Shown here: positions 44,966 through 54,254 of the stretch, in pieces
How positions within the stretch are numbered: the first letter of the stretch is position 1
Layout: every line of letters begins with the position of its first letter
Source: Pseudacidovorax intermedius
Lineage (GTDB): Bacteria; Pseudomonadota; Gammaproteobacteria; Burkholderiales; Burkholderiaceae_C
Length of the DNA: 64,000 nucleotides
Direction of reading: 5' to 3'
Assembly: GCF_003350475.1 (NCBI RefSeq)
Contig: NZ_QQAV01000002.1
Coordinates: forward strand, 1 to 64,000
Made by a program: the position numbers and the translations under genes
Notes under the pieces: generated by a model
Database searches by the model: none
Told to the model about the DNA's origin: nothing
The model's input: the letters and a program-made list of their open reading frames with translations, nothing else

Positions 44966-46393
44966 TCAGTCCCGCGTCACGCGCAGCAGTTCGGCGCGCG
45001 AGGTGATGCCGGCCGCCACCAGCCGCTCGCCGTCGGCGCGCATGGAGCGCAGGCCGCCGCGCGCGCCCGCAGCCAGCAGCTCGCTCTCGGGCGCACGGTT
45101 GTGCACCAGCGCACGCACGGCATCATCGGCCACCAGCAGCTCGAAGATGCCGGTTCGGCCCTGGTAGCCCGTGTGCCCGCAGGCCTCGCAGCCCACGGGC
45201 TGCATCTGGCCATCGGGGCCGGGCGCGGCGCAATGCGGGCACAGCTTGCGCACCAGCCGCTGGGCCAGCACGCCCAGCAGCGAGCTCGACAGCAGGAAGG
45301 GCTCCACGCCCATGTCGGTCAGGCGGGTAACGGCGCTCACGGCGTCGTTGGTGTGCAGCGTGGCCAGCACCAGGTGGCCCGTCAGCGAGGCCTGGATGGC
45401 GATCTGCGCGGTCTCGAAGTCGCGGATCTCGCCGATCATGATCACGTCCGGGTCCTGACGCAGGATGGCGCGCAGGGCCTTGGCGAAGGTGAGTTCGATG
45501 CGGGCATTGACCTGCGTCTGGCCGACGCCGGGCAGCTCGTACTCGATCGGGTCTTCCACCGTCATGATGTTGCTGCTGCCGGCATCGAGCCGCGACAGCG
45601 CCGCATAGAGCGTGGTGGTCTTGCCCGAGCCCGTGGGACCGGTCACCAGGATGATGCCGTGCGGCTGCTGGATCAGCGTCTCGAAGCGCTGCAGCGTGTC
45701 GCCCAGCATGCCTACCGATTCGAGGCTGAGCTTGCTCTCGCTCTTGTCCAGAAGGCGCAGCACGGCGCGCTCGCCATGGGCCGAGGGCAGGGTGGACACC
45801 CGCACGTCCACCGCCCGCGTGCCGATGCGCAGCGAGATGCGGCCGTCCTGCGGCAGCCGCTTTTCGGCGATGTCGAGGTCGGCCATGATCTTCAGGCGCG
45901 AGATCAGCGCCGCATGCAGCGCGCGGTTGGGCTGCACTACCTCGCGCAAGGTGCCGTCGATGCGGAAGCGCACCGCCGAGGTCCGCTCGTAGGGCTCGAT
46001 GTGGATGTCGCTGGCGCCGTCGCGCGCGGCCTGCGTGAGCAGGGCGTTGAGCATGCGGATGATGGGCGCGTCGCCAGCGGATTCCAGCAGGTCTTCCACC
46101 GCTGGCAGCTCCTGCATCATGCGCGAGAGGTCGGCGTCGGTCTCGACCTCGCTCACGATGGCAGCGGCATTCGATTCGCCTTGCGCATAGGCGGCGCTGA
46201 TGCGCTGCGCCAGCTGGTCCGCGGGCAGCAGGTCGACCTGCGCGGCCGGGTACTTCCGCAACACCTCGCCCACCGCACTGGCGGGGGCGCCCACCGGCAT
46301 CCACAGCGTCAGCCGGCCGGCGTCGTCCTCTTCCAGCAGCAGCTGCTGGCTGCGCGCGAAGCCATAGGGCAGGGGATGGCGCAGGGCCGGCAT
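44966..46393 (-). CDS. gspE: Type II secretion ATPase GspE
   Basis: This 475-residue ATPase has an N-terminal GspE_N-like domain (VDLLPADQLAQRISAAYAQGES), then APIIRMLNALLTQAARDGASDIHIEPYE, Walker A GPTGSGKTTT, the Asp box MTVEDPIEYELPGVGQTQV, Walker B DPDVIMIGEIRDFETAQIA and the His box ATLHTND. The zinc-binding tetra-Cys is CPHC and CEAC. The ATG at 46393 overlaps the gspD stop (ATGA). It powers pseudopilus assembly. Confidence 0.96.
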   Translation of the reverse strand: MPALRHPLPYGFARSQQLLLEEDDAGRLTLWMPVGAPASAVGEVLRKYPAAQVDLLPADQLAQRISAAYAQGESNAAAIVSEVETDADLSRMMQELPAVEDLLESAGDAPIIRMLNALLTQAARDGASDIHIEPYERTSAVRFRIDGTLREVVQPNRALHAALISRLKIMADLDIAEKRLPQDGRISLRIGTRAVDVRVSTLPSAHGERAVLRLLDKSESKLSLESVGMLGDTLQRFETLIQQPHGIILVTGPTGSGKTTTLYAALSRLDAGSSNIMTVEDPIEYELPGVGQTQVNARIELTFAKALRAILRQDPDVIMIGEIRDFETAQIAIQASLTGHLVLATLHTNDAVSAVTRLTDMGVEPFLLSSSLLGVLAQRLVRKLCPHCAAPGPDGQMQPVGCEACGHTGYQGRTGIFELLVADDAVRALVHNRAPESELLAAGARGGLRSMRADGERLVAAGITSRAELLRVTRD

Positions 46394-48726
46394 CAGGGCA
46401 TCTCGCGGCGCGAGGCCGGGTCGTCGGTGGGCGGCAGGGCGCCCTTGAGCGGGGCACGGCTGAGCGCATCCGGCGACAGCGGGCCGGGCACGGCGGGTGG
46501 CAGCGGCGGCGGGATCAGGCGCGTGCCGTCGATGCGGCGGCTGTCGTCGCCCACGCCCTGAACGGCCGGCAGCGGCGGCAGCACGAAGGAATCGCGCACG
46601 TTGTTGAGCATGGGGTTGTCGGTGGGGGGCTGGCTGGCCTGCTGCAGGGCGCGCAGCGTGTCGTAGCGGTCGGCCGTGATGGCGTCGCTGGAGAGCTGGT
46701 CGCGCACGATGGTCGGGCGCAGGAAGACCATCAGGTTGGTCTTGTTGCGGCGGCGTGTCTCGCTCTTGAACAGGTTGCCCATGATGGGCACGTCGCCCAG
46801 GCCGGGCACCTTCTCCTGCGAGGCGGAATACTCGTCCGACAGCAGGCCGCCCAGCAGCACGATGCCACCCTGGTCCACCAGCACGCTGGACTCGATCGCG
46901 CGCTTGCTGGTGGTCGGGCCATTGACGTTGTTAACCGACGAGGCCACCACCGCCGAGACCTCCTGGAAGATCGTCATCTTGACGGTGCCGGTCTCGCTGA
47001 TCTGCGGCCGCACCCGCAGCGTCAGGCCCACGTCCTTGCGCTCGATGGTCTGGAAGGGGTTGACCTGCGTGGTGGCACTGCCGGTGTTGGTGTACTGGCC
47101 GGTGACGAAGGGCACGTTCTGGCCGACGACGATCTTGGCTTCCTCGTTGTCCAGCGTCAGCAGGTTGGGCGTGGACAGCACGTTGCCCTCGCCGTTGGAG
47201 GCCAGGAAGCGCGCCAGGAAACCCAGCACGTAGTTGTCGCCGTACTTGTGGCCGATGCCGAAGTTGAAACCCGTCGACGGCAAGGTGGTGGCGCTCTTGG
47301 TGGCCAGGCCCACGGCGAGGTTGATGATGTTGGCGCCTGCCAGGCTGGAGTTGGTGCCGATCACGCCGACGTTGCTGCTGCCGTTGCTGCCCAGCGCGCT
47401 TTGCCACTGCACGCCGAATTCGGCGGCCTTGTCGGCATTGACCTCGACGATCAGCGTCTCGATCAGCACCTGGGCGCGGCGGCTGTCCAGCTTTTCGATC
47501 ACCGCACGCAGCTGGCGGTACTGCGGCTCGGGCGCCGTGATGATGAGCGAGTTGGTGGACGGGTCGGCCTGGATCTGCCCGCCGGTGGAGGGCTGGTTGG
47601 CGTTGTTGACCGGCGTGCTGGCGGCGCTGCTGGTCAGGCTTGATAGCCCAGCCTGCAGCGTGTTGGCCGCCGACTGTGGCGAAGCGGCCGTGCTGGTGAC
47701 GCTCTGCGCCCCGGCGCCGGCGGCGCCATTGGCCGCGTTGGCCAGTCCGGCCGCCATGGCGGCGCGCAGCGTGGCCGCCAGGCGCACCGCGTCGGCGTTC
47801 TTGAGATAGACGACGTAGATGTTGCCGGCCGCGCCGTTGCCCGTGTCCGCGGCCGGGCGGTCGAGCTTGTCGACCAGCGAGCGAATCAGCTGCAGCCGCG
47901 CCGGCGTGGCGGCGCGCACGATCAGCGCGTTGCTGCGCGGATCGGCCAGCAGCGCGGTGCGGAAGCCTGTTTCGGCGCCGCCCGTCGGGGTGCCTCCCGC
48001 CGCCACGCCCGCGATTCCACCACCGCCGCCGCCGCCGTCGATCAGGCGCTGCACCAGCGGCACCATGTCCGAGGCGATGGAGTAGCGCAGCGGAATCACC
48101 TCGATGTCCGAGGCGCTGGGCACGTCCAGCGCCGCGATGATGCGGGCCAGCCGGCGCATGTTGTCCGCGTAGTCGGTGATGACCAGCGAGTTGTTGCCCG
48201 GGTTGGCGTTGATCGTGTTGTTGGGCGGGATCAGCGGCCGCAGCACCGGCAGCAGGTTGTTGGCCGACTCGTGGTTGAGCCGGAACACCTGCGTGATCAT
48301 CTGGCTGCCGCTCACGCCACCCGCACCGCCCACCGAGGTGGTGACCGTGCCGCTCTGCAACTTGGCATCGGCCTCGGGCAGCACCTTGAACAGGCCATCC
48401 GACTGCACGATCGAGAAGCCCTGCAGCCGCAACGCGGCGGCGAACTGGTCGAAGGCCGCTGCGGGCGGCAGCGGGCGGTCGGTCTGCAGCGTGATCGTGC
48501 CCTTGACGCGTGGATCGACCACCACGTCCCGGCCCGTGATCACGCCCATGGTGCGGGCCACGGCCTCGATGTCGGCATTGGCGAAGTTGAGCGTGATGGG
48601 CTCGCCGCGGCGCACGGCCGGGCTGGCGGCATCCTGGGCCATCGCGGCCGGAGCGATCGCCTGCAGCGCGAGCACGGCAAGCAGGGCACGGGCGGCGCGG
48701 GCGCCCAGGGTGAGGGAAGGCTTCAT
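46393..48726 (-). CDS. gspD: Type II secretion secretin GspD
   Basis: This 777-residue outer-membrane channel protein has a signal peptide (MKPSLTLGARAARALLAVLALQAIAPAAMA), an N0 domain (ITLNFANADIEAVARTMGVITG), and N1-N3 domains with a Gly-rich insertion near 210 and an Ala/Ser/Asn-rich loop near 330-380. The secretin domain has TPNLLTLDNEEAKIVVGQNVPF and VPGLGDVPIMGNLFKSETRRRNKTNLMVFLRP. The ATG at 48726 is used; a TTG two codons upstream overlaps the gspN stop. It is full length for the family. Confidence 0.96.
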   Translation of the reverse strand: MKPSLTLGARAARALLAVLALQAIAPAAMAQDAASPAVRRGEPITLNFANADIEAVARTMGVITGRDVVVDPRVKGTITLQTDRPLPPAAAFDQFAAALRLQGFSIVQSDGLFKVLPEADAKLQSGTVTTSVGGAGGVSGSQMITQVFRLNHESANNLLPVLRPLIPPNNTINANPGNNSLVITDYADNMRRLARIIAALDVPSASDIEVIPLRYSIASDMVPLVQRLIDGGGGGGGIAGVAAGGTPTGGAETGFRTALLADPRSNALIVRAATPARLQLIRSLVDKLDRPAADTGNGAAGNIYVVYLKNADAVRLAATLRAAMAAGLANAANGAAGAGAQSVTSTAASPQSAANTLQAGLSSLTSSAASTPVNNANQPSTGGQIQADPSTNSLIITAPEPQYRQLRAVIEKLDSRRAQVLIETLIVEVNADKAAEFGVQWQSALGSNGSSNVGVIGTNSSLAGANIINLAVGLATKSATTLPSTGFNFGIGHKYGDNYVLGFLARFLASNGEGNVLSTPNLLTLDNEEAKIVVGQNVPFVTGQYTNTGSATTQVNPFQTIERKDVGLTLRVRPQISETGTVKMTIFQEVSAVVASSVNNVNGPTTSKRAIESSVLVDQGGIVLLGGLLSDEYSASQEKVPGLGDVPIMGNLFKSETRRRNKTNLMVFLRPTIVRDQLSSDAITADRYDTLRALQQASQPPTDNPMLNNVRDSFVLPPLPAVQGVGDDSRRIDGTRLIPPPLPPAVPGPLSPDALSRAPLKGALPPTDDPASRREMP

Positions 48727-48728
48727 GG

Positions 48729-49535
48729 TCAACCGAGATTGATGATGGAGCGCGCGCCTTCGCGCCGCCCCATGATGTTCAGGAGATTGGCGAGGGCGTC
48801 CTCGCTGCCGGGCGCGGCGCTGGCCTCGCCCCCGAAACGCATGGTGTTGCCGTTCCAGCGGCCGCTACCCGACAGGCGCAGCGCGCCCTGGGTGGTGGTC
48901 AGCAGCAGGCTGGGCGCGGGACCGCCGTCGAGCACCAGGCGGTAGCTGCCCATCGGGCGCAGCGTGCTGAGGCTGGAGCTGAGGTCGGTCGCGTCGAGCA
49001 CGGCGCGGCCGTCCAGGGCCAGGCGGCCCTGCGACCAGCGCAGCGCGAAGGCTTCGGTGCGCAGGTCGAGCGCGCCGTCGAGCCGCAAGGTGTTCCAGGG
49101 CGCGCCCAGGCCGGCCAGCATGGCTGCGGGCCAGCGGCTGCGGCCGTCGTCCCAGGCCAGGCGGAAGCCGGCGCTGCCAGCAGAGCCGGCCGCAAAGCCC
49201 AGCGGGCCCTGCGTGCAGCAGCCGAGTTCGAGCTGGCCGCGCACGCCCAGCCAGGCGGGGCGCAGCTGCCATTGCATGCGGCCCGGCAGCGCGATCCGGT
49301 CGACGCCGCCCGCGCTGCTGGCCAGCACGACGGCGGCACTGCCTTGCCAGACGGTGCCGCGCGCATTGCGCAGCTGCAACTGGCCGCCGGTGGCCGAGTC
49401 CAGCCCCTGCGCCAGCCAGCGGGCCGGCGCCCACAGCACGGCTGCCACCAGCGCACCGAACAGGGCGCCGGCCACGGCCCAGCGCCAGGGCGCGCGCGGC
49501 TCCCGTCGGACGGCGGCGGCAGTGCGCAGAGCCAT
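48729..49535 (-). CDS. gspN: Type II secretion protein GspN
   Basis: This 268-residue bitopic protein has one N-terminal membrane segment (WAVAGALFGALVAAVLWAPARW) and a periplasmic domain with repeated beta-strand text (GGQLQLRNARGTVWQGSAAVVLAS, RIALPGRMQWQLRPAWLGVRGQLEL). This is typical of GspN from Burkholderiales gsp clusters. It lies between gspM and gspD with almost no spacing (1 and 2 bases). It is an accessory component. Confidence 0.9.
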   Translation of the reverse strand: MALRTAAAVRREPRAPWRWAVAGALFGALVAAVLWAPARWLAQGLDSATGGQLQLRNARGTVWQGSAAVVLASSAGGVDRIALPGRMQWQLRPAWLGVRGQLELGCCTQGPLGFAAGSAGSAGFRLAWDDGRSRWPAAMLAGLGAPWNTLRLDGALDLRTEAFALRWSQGRLALDGRAVLDATDLSSSLSTLRPMGSYRLVLDGGPAPSLLLTTTQGALRLSGSGRWNGNTMRFGGEASAAPGSEDALANLLNIMGRREGARSIINLG

Positions 49536-49536
49536 G

Positions 49537-50094
49537 TCAGCGGGAGGCGGGCAGGCCCATGACCAGCGTGCCCTGCCAGGACGGCTGCACCACGCCCGGC
49601 GCGGCCGTCGCATTGGCGGCACCGGGGCCGCTCGGGGCTGAGGCCTGCGCGCGGGTGAGGTGCGCCTCGCGCGGCACGGCGCGGGCGTTGGCGCGGGCCT
49701 GGGAAAGCCACTCCGCCAACTGGGCCGCCGGCACGCTGCGCAGGCCGACGGCCACGGCATCGCCCCCTGCGGCGCGTACCTGCGCTTCCGGCCCGAGACC
49801 CTGGTGTGCGGCGCTCTCGATGCCGCGCAGGGCGTCTTCCCGGCTGGGCCGGGGCTGGCCCTGCAGGGCCCGGGCCTGGGCCTGCAAGGACGCCATCTGC
49901 TGCAGCTGGGCGTCCAGCGCGGCATGGGCGGCCGGTGCCGCCGACAGGGTGCGCAGGGCGGGTGCCAGCGCCACCCACCACAGGAGCGCCACACCCACAA
50001 GTGCGGCGGCGATGGCGGCCAGGCGCCGCTCGCGCGGGGCCAGCGTGGCCCACCAGGTCTGCAGGCGGGCCTTGGAGGCAGGGCGGCGGTTCAC
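49537..50094 (-). CDS. gspM: Type II secretion protein GspM
   Basis: This 185-residue protein has one membrane segment (LAAIAAALVGVALLWWVALAPAL) followed by a coiled-coil-like stretch (LDAQLQQMASLQAQARAL) and a ferredoxin-like periplasmic domain (AVAVGLRSVPAAQLAEWLSQARANA). The start is a GTG at 50094. A 109-base gap to gspL contains no other gene that I trust. It is an inner-membrane partner of GspL. Confidence 0.88.
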   Translation of the reverse strand: MNRRPASKARLQTWWATLAPRERRLAAIAAALVGVALLWWVALAPALRTLSAAPAAHAALDAQLQQMASLQAQARALQGQPRPSREDALRGIESAAHQGLGPEAQVRAAGGDAVAVGLRSVPAAQLAEWLSQARANARAVPREAHLTRAQASAPSGPGAANATAAPGVVQPSWQGTLVMGLPASR

Positions 50095-50203
50095 GGAAGA
50101 GCCTTCTCGGTCGGGATTGCCGGGGCGGCGGCCGATGCCGTCCGAGCCATGCGGGAATGGTGGACGGTACGCATGCCGCACGCCCGCACGGGAGTCGGGG
50201 CGC

Positions 50204-51412
50204 TCATCGCGCGGTCTCCGCCTGCACCAGCAGCAGGTCGCCCTCGCCCCGTGCGTTGTAGCCACGGCTGCGCAGACCGGCCTGCACGGACTCCATCTCT
50301 GCCGGCGACAGCGTCACACCGCGCAGGCGCAACTGGCTGCCGCTGTAGTCGATGGCCGTGGGGACGCGGCCGGCCGGCAGGCTGCCTGACAGGGCAGCGA
50401 GCATCGGCTCGAAATCGGCTGGGGTGAGTCCGCCCGTGGCTGCCTGCAGTGCCGCCACCTCGCGGGACATCTGCAGCGGCGCATCGAGCACAACCGACAC
50501 ATGCGGAAAGGTCTGAGTGAGCACCTGCCGCACCTGCTGGCGCTTGGCCTCCAGCGCGCGCCGCTCTTTGAAGGCCCAGGCATTGAGGCCGACGAGCTGC
50601 AGCACGACGAGCAGGGCCGCACCCCAGCGTGCGGCCCGCCAGCGTGGCGCGCGCCACACCGCCGCCATCAGTGCGCCAGCCTGCTTGCGGGCGCGTGCAC
50701 TACCGGTGGTGGCGAACTCGAACTGGGCCAGATCCCAACCCGACTGGCTGGCCTGCAGCCAGCGCTCGGCGGCCGGCAGAAGGGGCAGGGCGCGGCCGAG
50801 CAGCTGCTCGGCCACGGCCGCGACCGCCGGCTCGGCCATCGCCTCGCCGGCTTCCGACTGGGCCACTGCGAGCGCGGCGGTGCTGGCCGACAGCGGCAGC
50901 CGCAGCACGCCTTGCGCATCGCAGAGGGTCAGCCAGGGCGCGTCGGCATCGCCGGTGACGAAGACGTTGGGACGCTGGCCCTCGGGCTGGGGCGCGAATT
51001 CGGGCACCAGCCGGCTGACGCGTCGCCCCGTGGCCTCGATGGCCTGGAGCGTGGTCTGCAGCCAGTCGCGGCGGCAGGTGGCCACCCAGGCGGGCGCACC
51101 GGCCTGCGCGCCGGGAGCGAGGGCAAAGTGCAACTGTTCCGGATCGTCGAGCAGCCGGTCTTCCAGAAGGCCCGACAGCACGCTGCGCAGCCGCGCCGCG
51201 TTCTGCAGGCTGCCCGGCGGCAGCGAGACGGAATGCCACGACAGCGCGGAGGCAGGCACGATCAGCACCAGCTCGTGCTGGCCCGGCAGCAGGGAGATGG
51301 GCGATTCACCCTGACCCACCAGCTGGCGGCCGTCGGAAGACCAATGCGCCCAGGCCACGGAGCCCAGGCCAGGCGCGGACGGAGGCGGCGGCTGGACGAG
51401 GATCAGGGCCAT
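50204..51412 (-). CDS. gspL: Type II secretion protein GspL
   Basis: This 402-residue protein has a cytoplasmic actin-like N-terminal domain (HELVLIVPASALSWHSVSLPPGS, RSVLSGLLEDRLLDDPEQLHFAL), a membrane segment near 265-285 and a periplasmic C-terminal domain (TAIDYSGSQLRLRGVTLSPAEMESVQAGL). It connects GspE to the membrane platform. A 169-base gap with a strong hairpin separates it from gspK, so a second promoter for gspL and the genes after it is possible. Confidence 0.92.
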   Translation of the reverse strand: MALILVQPPPPSAPGLGSVAWAHWSSDGRQLVGQGESPISLLPGQHELVLIVPASALSWHSVSLPPGSLQNAARLRSVLSGLLEDRLLDDPEQLHFALAPGAQAGAPAWVATCRRDWLQTTLQAIEATGRRVSRLVPEFAPQPEGQRPNVFVTGDADAPWLTLCDAQGVLRLPLSASTAALAVAQSEAGEAMAEPAVAAVAEQLLGRALPLLPAAERWLQASQSGWDLAQFEFATTGSARARKQAGALMAAVWRAPRWRAARWGAALLVVLQLVGLNAWAFKERRALEAKRQQVRQVLTQTFPHVSVVLDAPLQMSREVAALQAATGGLTPADFEPMLAALSGSLPAGRVPTAIDYSGSQLRLRGVTLSPAEMESVQAGLRSRGYNARGEGDLLLVQAETAR

Positions 51413-51463
51413 GGCGCGTGTCGCGGAAAGTTTTTCATTCTAGGCAGCAGGGTCGTGCACCCG

Positions 51464-51485
51464 GCCTCCGCTGAACAGCGGAGGC
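51464..51485 (-). other. Perfect hairpin between gspK and gspL
   Basis: GCCTCCGCTG and CAGCGGAGGC form a perfect 10-base inverted repeat around two bases, in the 169-base gap between gspK and gspL. No T-run follows on the - strand. A TAGAAT box lies just downstream on that strand, about 25-30 bases before gspL, but a matching -35 is poor. The structure may attenuate transcription or mark an internal unit boundary. Confidence 0.5.
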
Positions 51486-51581
51486 GGCATTGTGGAGGGG
51501 GCGCAAGACAGATCCATGACGGCGTTTTGTGGGGGCTCGGCGGCGGGGCTGGGCACAGGGGGCGGAAAGATTTTCCGATGT

Positions 51582-52664
51582 TCAGCCCGATCCGCCAGTC
51601 GGTTGAACCCCGGCATTGCGCTGGCGCCAGATGATGCTGACCGTGGTGCCCGTGCGGTGCAGCAGCGAGGCCTCCTCGACCCAGTAGCGGTCCATGCGCA
51701 GCCGGCCGCGCACTTCGAAATAGCTGGTCGAGATGCCAACCTGGCCGGGCGTGAGCTGCACGTCCGTGGCCGAACTCAGCTGCTGCGATGCCTCGGCCAG
51801 GTCGGAGAAGAACTTGCGTCGGCGCACTTCGACCAGCTTGCGGGCGCCCGCCATGTCGATCTGATCGACGGCGGCGAAGATCACCTCGGCGCTCGCCGTG
51901 TTGAGGTTGACCGGCGTGTTCGCCGGCAACAGCGTCACGTAGGGCGCGATGGCCGCCACGGTGTCGGCCGGCAGGCCCAGCCACCCGAGCTGCTCCACCC
52001 GCTGGGGCATGAGCGGTGCGCCCTCGGAGGGGCTGGCGTCGTCGGCAGAGGCGGAGGCTGCCGAGGCCGTTGTCCCGCTGGCCGTGGCTGTGGCTGTGCC
52101 GTCCGTGCCGGTGGCGGAGGATGGGGTCTGGGTCACGCCGCCGGCGAGCAGGGCCCGGCGCATCTGTTGGACCAGCGTGTCCACCTGGCCCGGCGGCAGG
52201 TCCAGCAGATCGAAGAGCTTGCGCGTGGCGGCCACGGCGCGCAGCACCGGCCGGCCGCTGGCATCGACGAGGTTGCGCAGGTTCAGCCGCGACTGCGCGT
52301 CGGTGATCGAGCCCGACAGGAAGGCATCGGGCAGGCCTTCCAGCGCGTCGCTGGCCACGTTCTTGTCGGCGGCCAGGAAGCTGGTGAGCTTGGCCTCGGC
52401 CAGCGGCACCGCCCAGGGCTCGGCGAGGTGGTCGGCGCCGCCGGTGCGCCCGTCCTCGGCCAGGATGAGCCGCGACCAGTCCAGCGCGCCGGCGAGCACC
52501 AGCGAGGCCTGGAGGCGGGAGCGTTCGGCGGCTTCCACCTCGGTGGCGCGCCACTGGCGCCACAACGCCGCCGCCGCCAGCGTCGCCACCAGGGTGACGG
52601 TGATCAGCGCCGTGAGCAGGGCGGCGCCTCGCTGCCGCCGAAGGGGGACGGGTGGGACGGTCAT
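51582..52664 (-). CDS. gspK: Type II secretion minor pseudopilin GspK
   Basis: This 360-residue pseudopilin begins RQRGAALLTALITVTLVATLAAAALWRQW and lacks the usual Glu at +5, as GspK does. It contains ILAEDGRTGGADHLAEPWAVPL, FLSGSITDAQSRLNLRNLV and VNLNTASAEVIFAAVDQIDMAGARKL (helix-hairpin-helix-like). A Thr/Ala/Ser-rich insertion lies near 200-230. It starts within the gspJ junction (ATGA overlap) and caps the pseudopilus tip. Confidence 0.93.
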   Translation of the reverse strand: MTVPPVPLRRQRGAALLTALITVTLVATLAAAALWRQWRATEVEAAERSRLQASLVLAGALDWSRLILAEDGRTGGADHLAEPWAVPLAEAKLTSFLAADKNVASDALEGLPDAFLSGSITDAQSRLNLRNLVDASGRPVLRAVAATRKLFDLLDLPPGQVDTLVQQMRRALLAGGVTQTPSSATGTDGTATATASGTTASAASASADDASPSEGAPLMPQRVEQLGWLGLPADTVAAIAPYVTLLPANTPVNLNTASAEVIFAAVDQIDMAGARKLVEVRRRKFFSDLAEASQQLSSATDVQLTPGQVGISTSYFEVRGRLRMDRYWVEEASLLHRTGTTVSIIWRQRNAGVQPTGGSG

Positions 52665-53341
52665 GAGGTCTTGGCGCCGGCCCAGGTGGGGCGCAGCCAG
52701 TCGCGCGTGATCAGTCCCGACAGTCCGGGCCCGGGTGGCAACTGCAGTTGCAGCCGGACGCCGTCGGGCAGCGTGGCCGTGCCCAGGGCCTGTGCCTGGA
52801 CCGCCACGCTCCAGGCGCCATTGCGGAAGTAGCCCACGTTCCAGCTGGCCGCGGGCAGGACGCGCGTGGCGGCCGCGTCGGCGCCGGGCAGGGCGGACTC
52901 GGCCCACGCCGCGGCCGTGCCCCAGGCCTGGGTCCAGTCGGCACGGCTGGCCAGCGGCGGCGACTGCCAGCGCAGCCAGCTGCTGCTGCCGTCGGCGGTG
53001 GCGCCGACCGTCCAGGCGATCACCCGCGCGGCGGGGCTGCCCTGGGCGTCGACGGCCTGTCGGGTGATGCGCAGCACGCGGCCGTTCCAGTCCAGCGCGG
53101 GCGTGTTGCCGAAATTCGTGGCGCCGTCCAGGTCGGCGCCCCACTGGGCGAGCGCCGTCTGCAGCACCAGCACGGCTTCGTCGCGCGCGCTGTGCTGCGA
53201 CTGGGCGCGGGCCATGCTGTCCAGCCCTCGCCAGCTGATCAGTGCCAGCAGGGCCATCGCCGCCAGCGCGACCAGCAGTTCGACCAGCGTGAAGCCGCGC
53301 AGGCGGACGGCGGCCCCGGGGGCCCTGCGGTGCCTCCTCAT
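52661..53341 (-). CDS. gspJ: Type II secretion minor pseudopilin GspJ
   Basis: This 226-residue pseudopilin has the prepilin motif RLRGFTLVELLVALAAMALLALISWRGLDSM. Downstream text fits GspJ (AVLVLQTALAQWGADLDGA, RVIAWTVGATADGSSSWLRW). The ATG at 53341 overlaps the gspI stop (ATGA), and its own stop overlaps the gspK start. It is part of the GspI-J-K tip complex. Confidence 0.92.
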   Translation of the reverse strand: MRRHRRAPGAAVRLRGFTLVELLVALAAMALLALISWRGLDSMARAQSQHSARDEAVLVLQTALAQWGADLDGATNFGNTPALDWNGRVLRITRQAVDAQGSPAARVIAWTVGATADGSSSWLRWQSPPLASRADWTQAWGTAAAWAESALPGADAAATRVLPAASWNVGYFRNGAWSVAVQAQALGTATLPDGVRLQLQLPPGPGLSGLITRDWLRPTWAGAKTS

Positions 53342-53775
53342 CAGTAGCGACCGATCACGGTGGACAGACGCAGCAGCGGCCAGCGCTGCGCATCGCGCAC
53401 CTGCACGTCGATGCGGTTGAAGTTGGGGTTGAGGGTGGGGGTGGTGGACACCCCCACATCCAGCTGCACGCCGGCCTGCTCGCAGCCCTGGCTGCTCTCG
53501 CCCACCGGCGGCATCTGCGGCGACAGGCGCAGCTGGATCAGCTGGTTCTCGGCACACAGCTGGGCCAGCACCATGTCGGACTGGCGCTGTGCATTGCGGG
53601 TGAGCGCGTTGGTGGCCTGCGCCCCGGCCGCCAGGGCGATGGCGACGATCGCCAGGGCGACCAGCACCTCGACCAGCGTGAAGCCGTGGTGACGGGGCAG
53701 GGCCGGCCTCCTGGCCGCAGCGTCCGCTCCACCGGAGCGGCAAGAGCGCATCGGAGCGGTCCTGCCTGCCTTCAT
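53341..53775 (-). CDS. gspI: Type II secretion minor pseudopilin GspI
   Basis: This 144-residue pseudopilin has the prepilin motif HHGFTLVEVLVALAIVAIALAAGAQATNAL followed by MVLAQLCAENQLIQLRLS, the usual GspI pattern. The ATG at 53775 overlaps the gspH stop (ATGA) and gives a leader of about 30 residues, longer than normal; an ATG near 53752 would shorten it. Confidence 0.9.
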   Translation of the reverse strand: MKAGRTAPMRSCRSGGADAAARRPALPRHHGFTLVEVLVALAIVAIALAAGAQATNALTRNAQRQSDMVLAQLCAENQLIQLRLSPQMPPVGESSQGCEQAGVQLDVGVSTTPTLNPNFNRIDVQVRDAQRWPLLRLSTVIGRY

Positions 53776-54254
53776 GGCGACCCCGGATCGACCACGGAGA
53801 AGGGACGAAGTCCGTCGGTGGCCAATCGCAGCACCTGCACAGGCGGGCCTTCGCCGCGGATCAGCACCTGCTGCGCACCGATGATGGGCTCCGGTCCCAG
53901 CAGCAGCGACGCCACCGGGCGGCCGGCCGCATCGAGGGGCTGGGCGCTCACGCCCGCCATCTGCCAATCCTGGGGAAGGGCGCCGGGCGGTACACCGTCG
54001 AAAACGAAGCCTTGCTGCGTGACACGCCAGCGCACCGATGCCCCGCTGGCGCGGGCCTGGGCGCGGCCGGCTTCGAGCAGGGCGACGAGCCGCTCGGCCT
54101 CGCGGTCCAGGCTGGCGCGCGCCGTGTCGCGCAAGGCGAAGCCGACGCCCGCGGTCGCGAAGGCGATGATCGCGACCACCACCAGCAGCTCGATCAGCGT
54201 GAAGCCGGCGGCGTGGCGGCGCAGGTGGCTACTGCCAGCTGCCGATGTCGGCAT
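53772..54254 (-). CDS. gspH: Type II secretion minor pseudopilin GspH
   Basis: This 160-residue pseudopilin has the motif RRHAAGFTLIELLVVVAIIAFATAGVGFALRD and the GspH region LVALLEAGRAQARASGASVRWRV. The ATG at 54254 lies inside the end of gspG (26-base overlap) and gives a short leader; the frame is open further upstream but only within gspG. Confidence 0.9.
   Translation of the reverse strand: MPTSAAGSSHLRRHAAGFTLIELLVVVAIIAFATAGVGFALRDTARASLDREAERLVALLEAGRAQARASGASVRWRVTQQGFVFDGVPPGALPQDWQMAGVSAQPLDAAGRPVASLLLGPEPIIGAQQVLIRGEGPPVQVLRLATDGLRPFSVVDPGSP

Noticed and set aside
50095-50203. Short frame between gspL and gspM starting MSAPTPVRACGMRTVHH
   Set aside because: No domain, membrane segment or ribosome site, and no such gene is expected between gspL and gspM; it is treated as untranslated gap.
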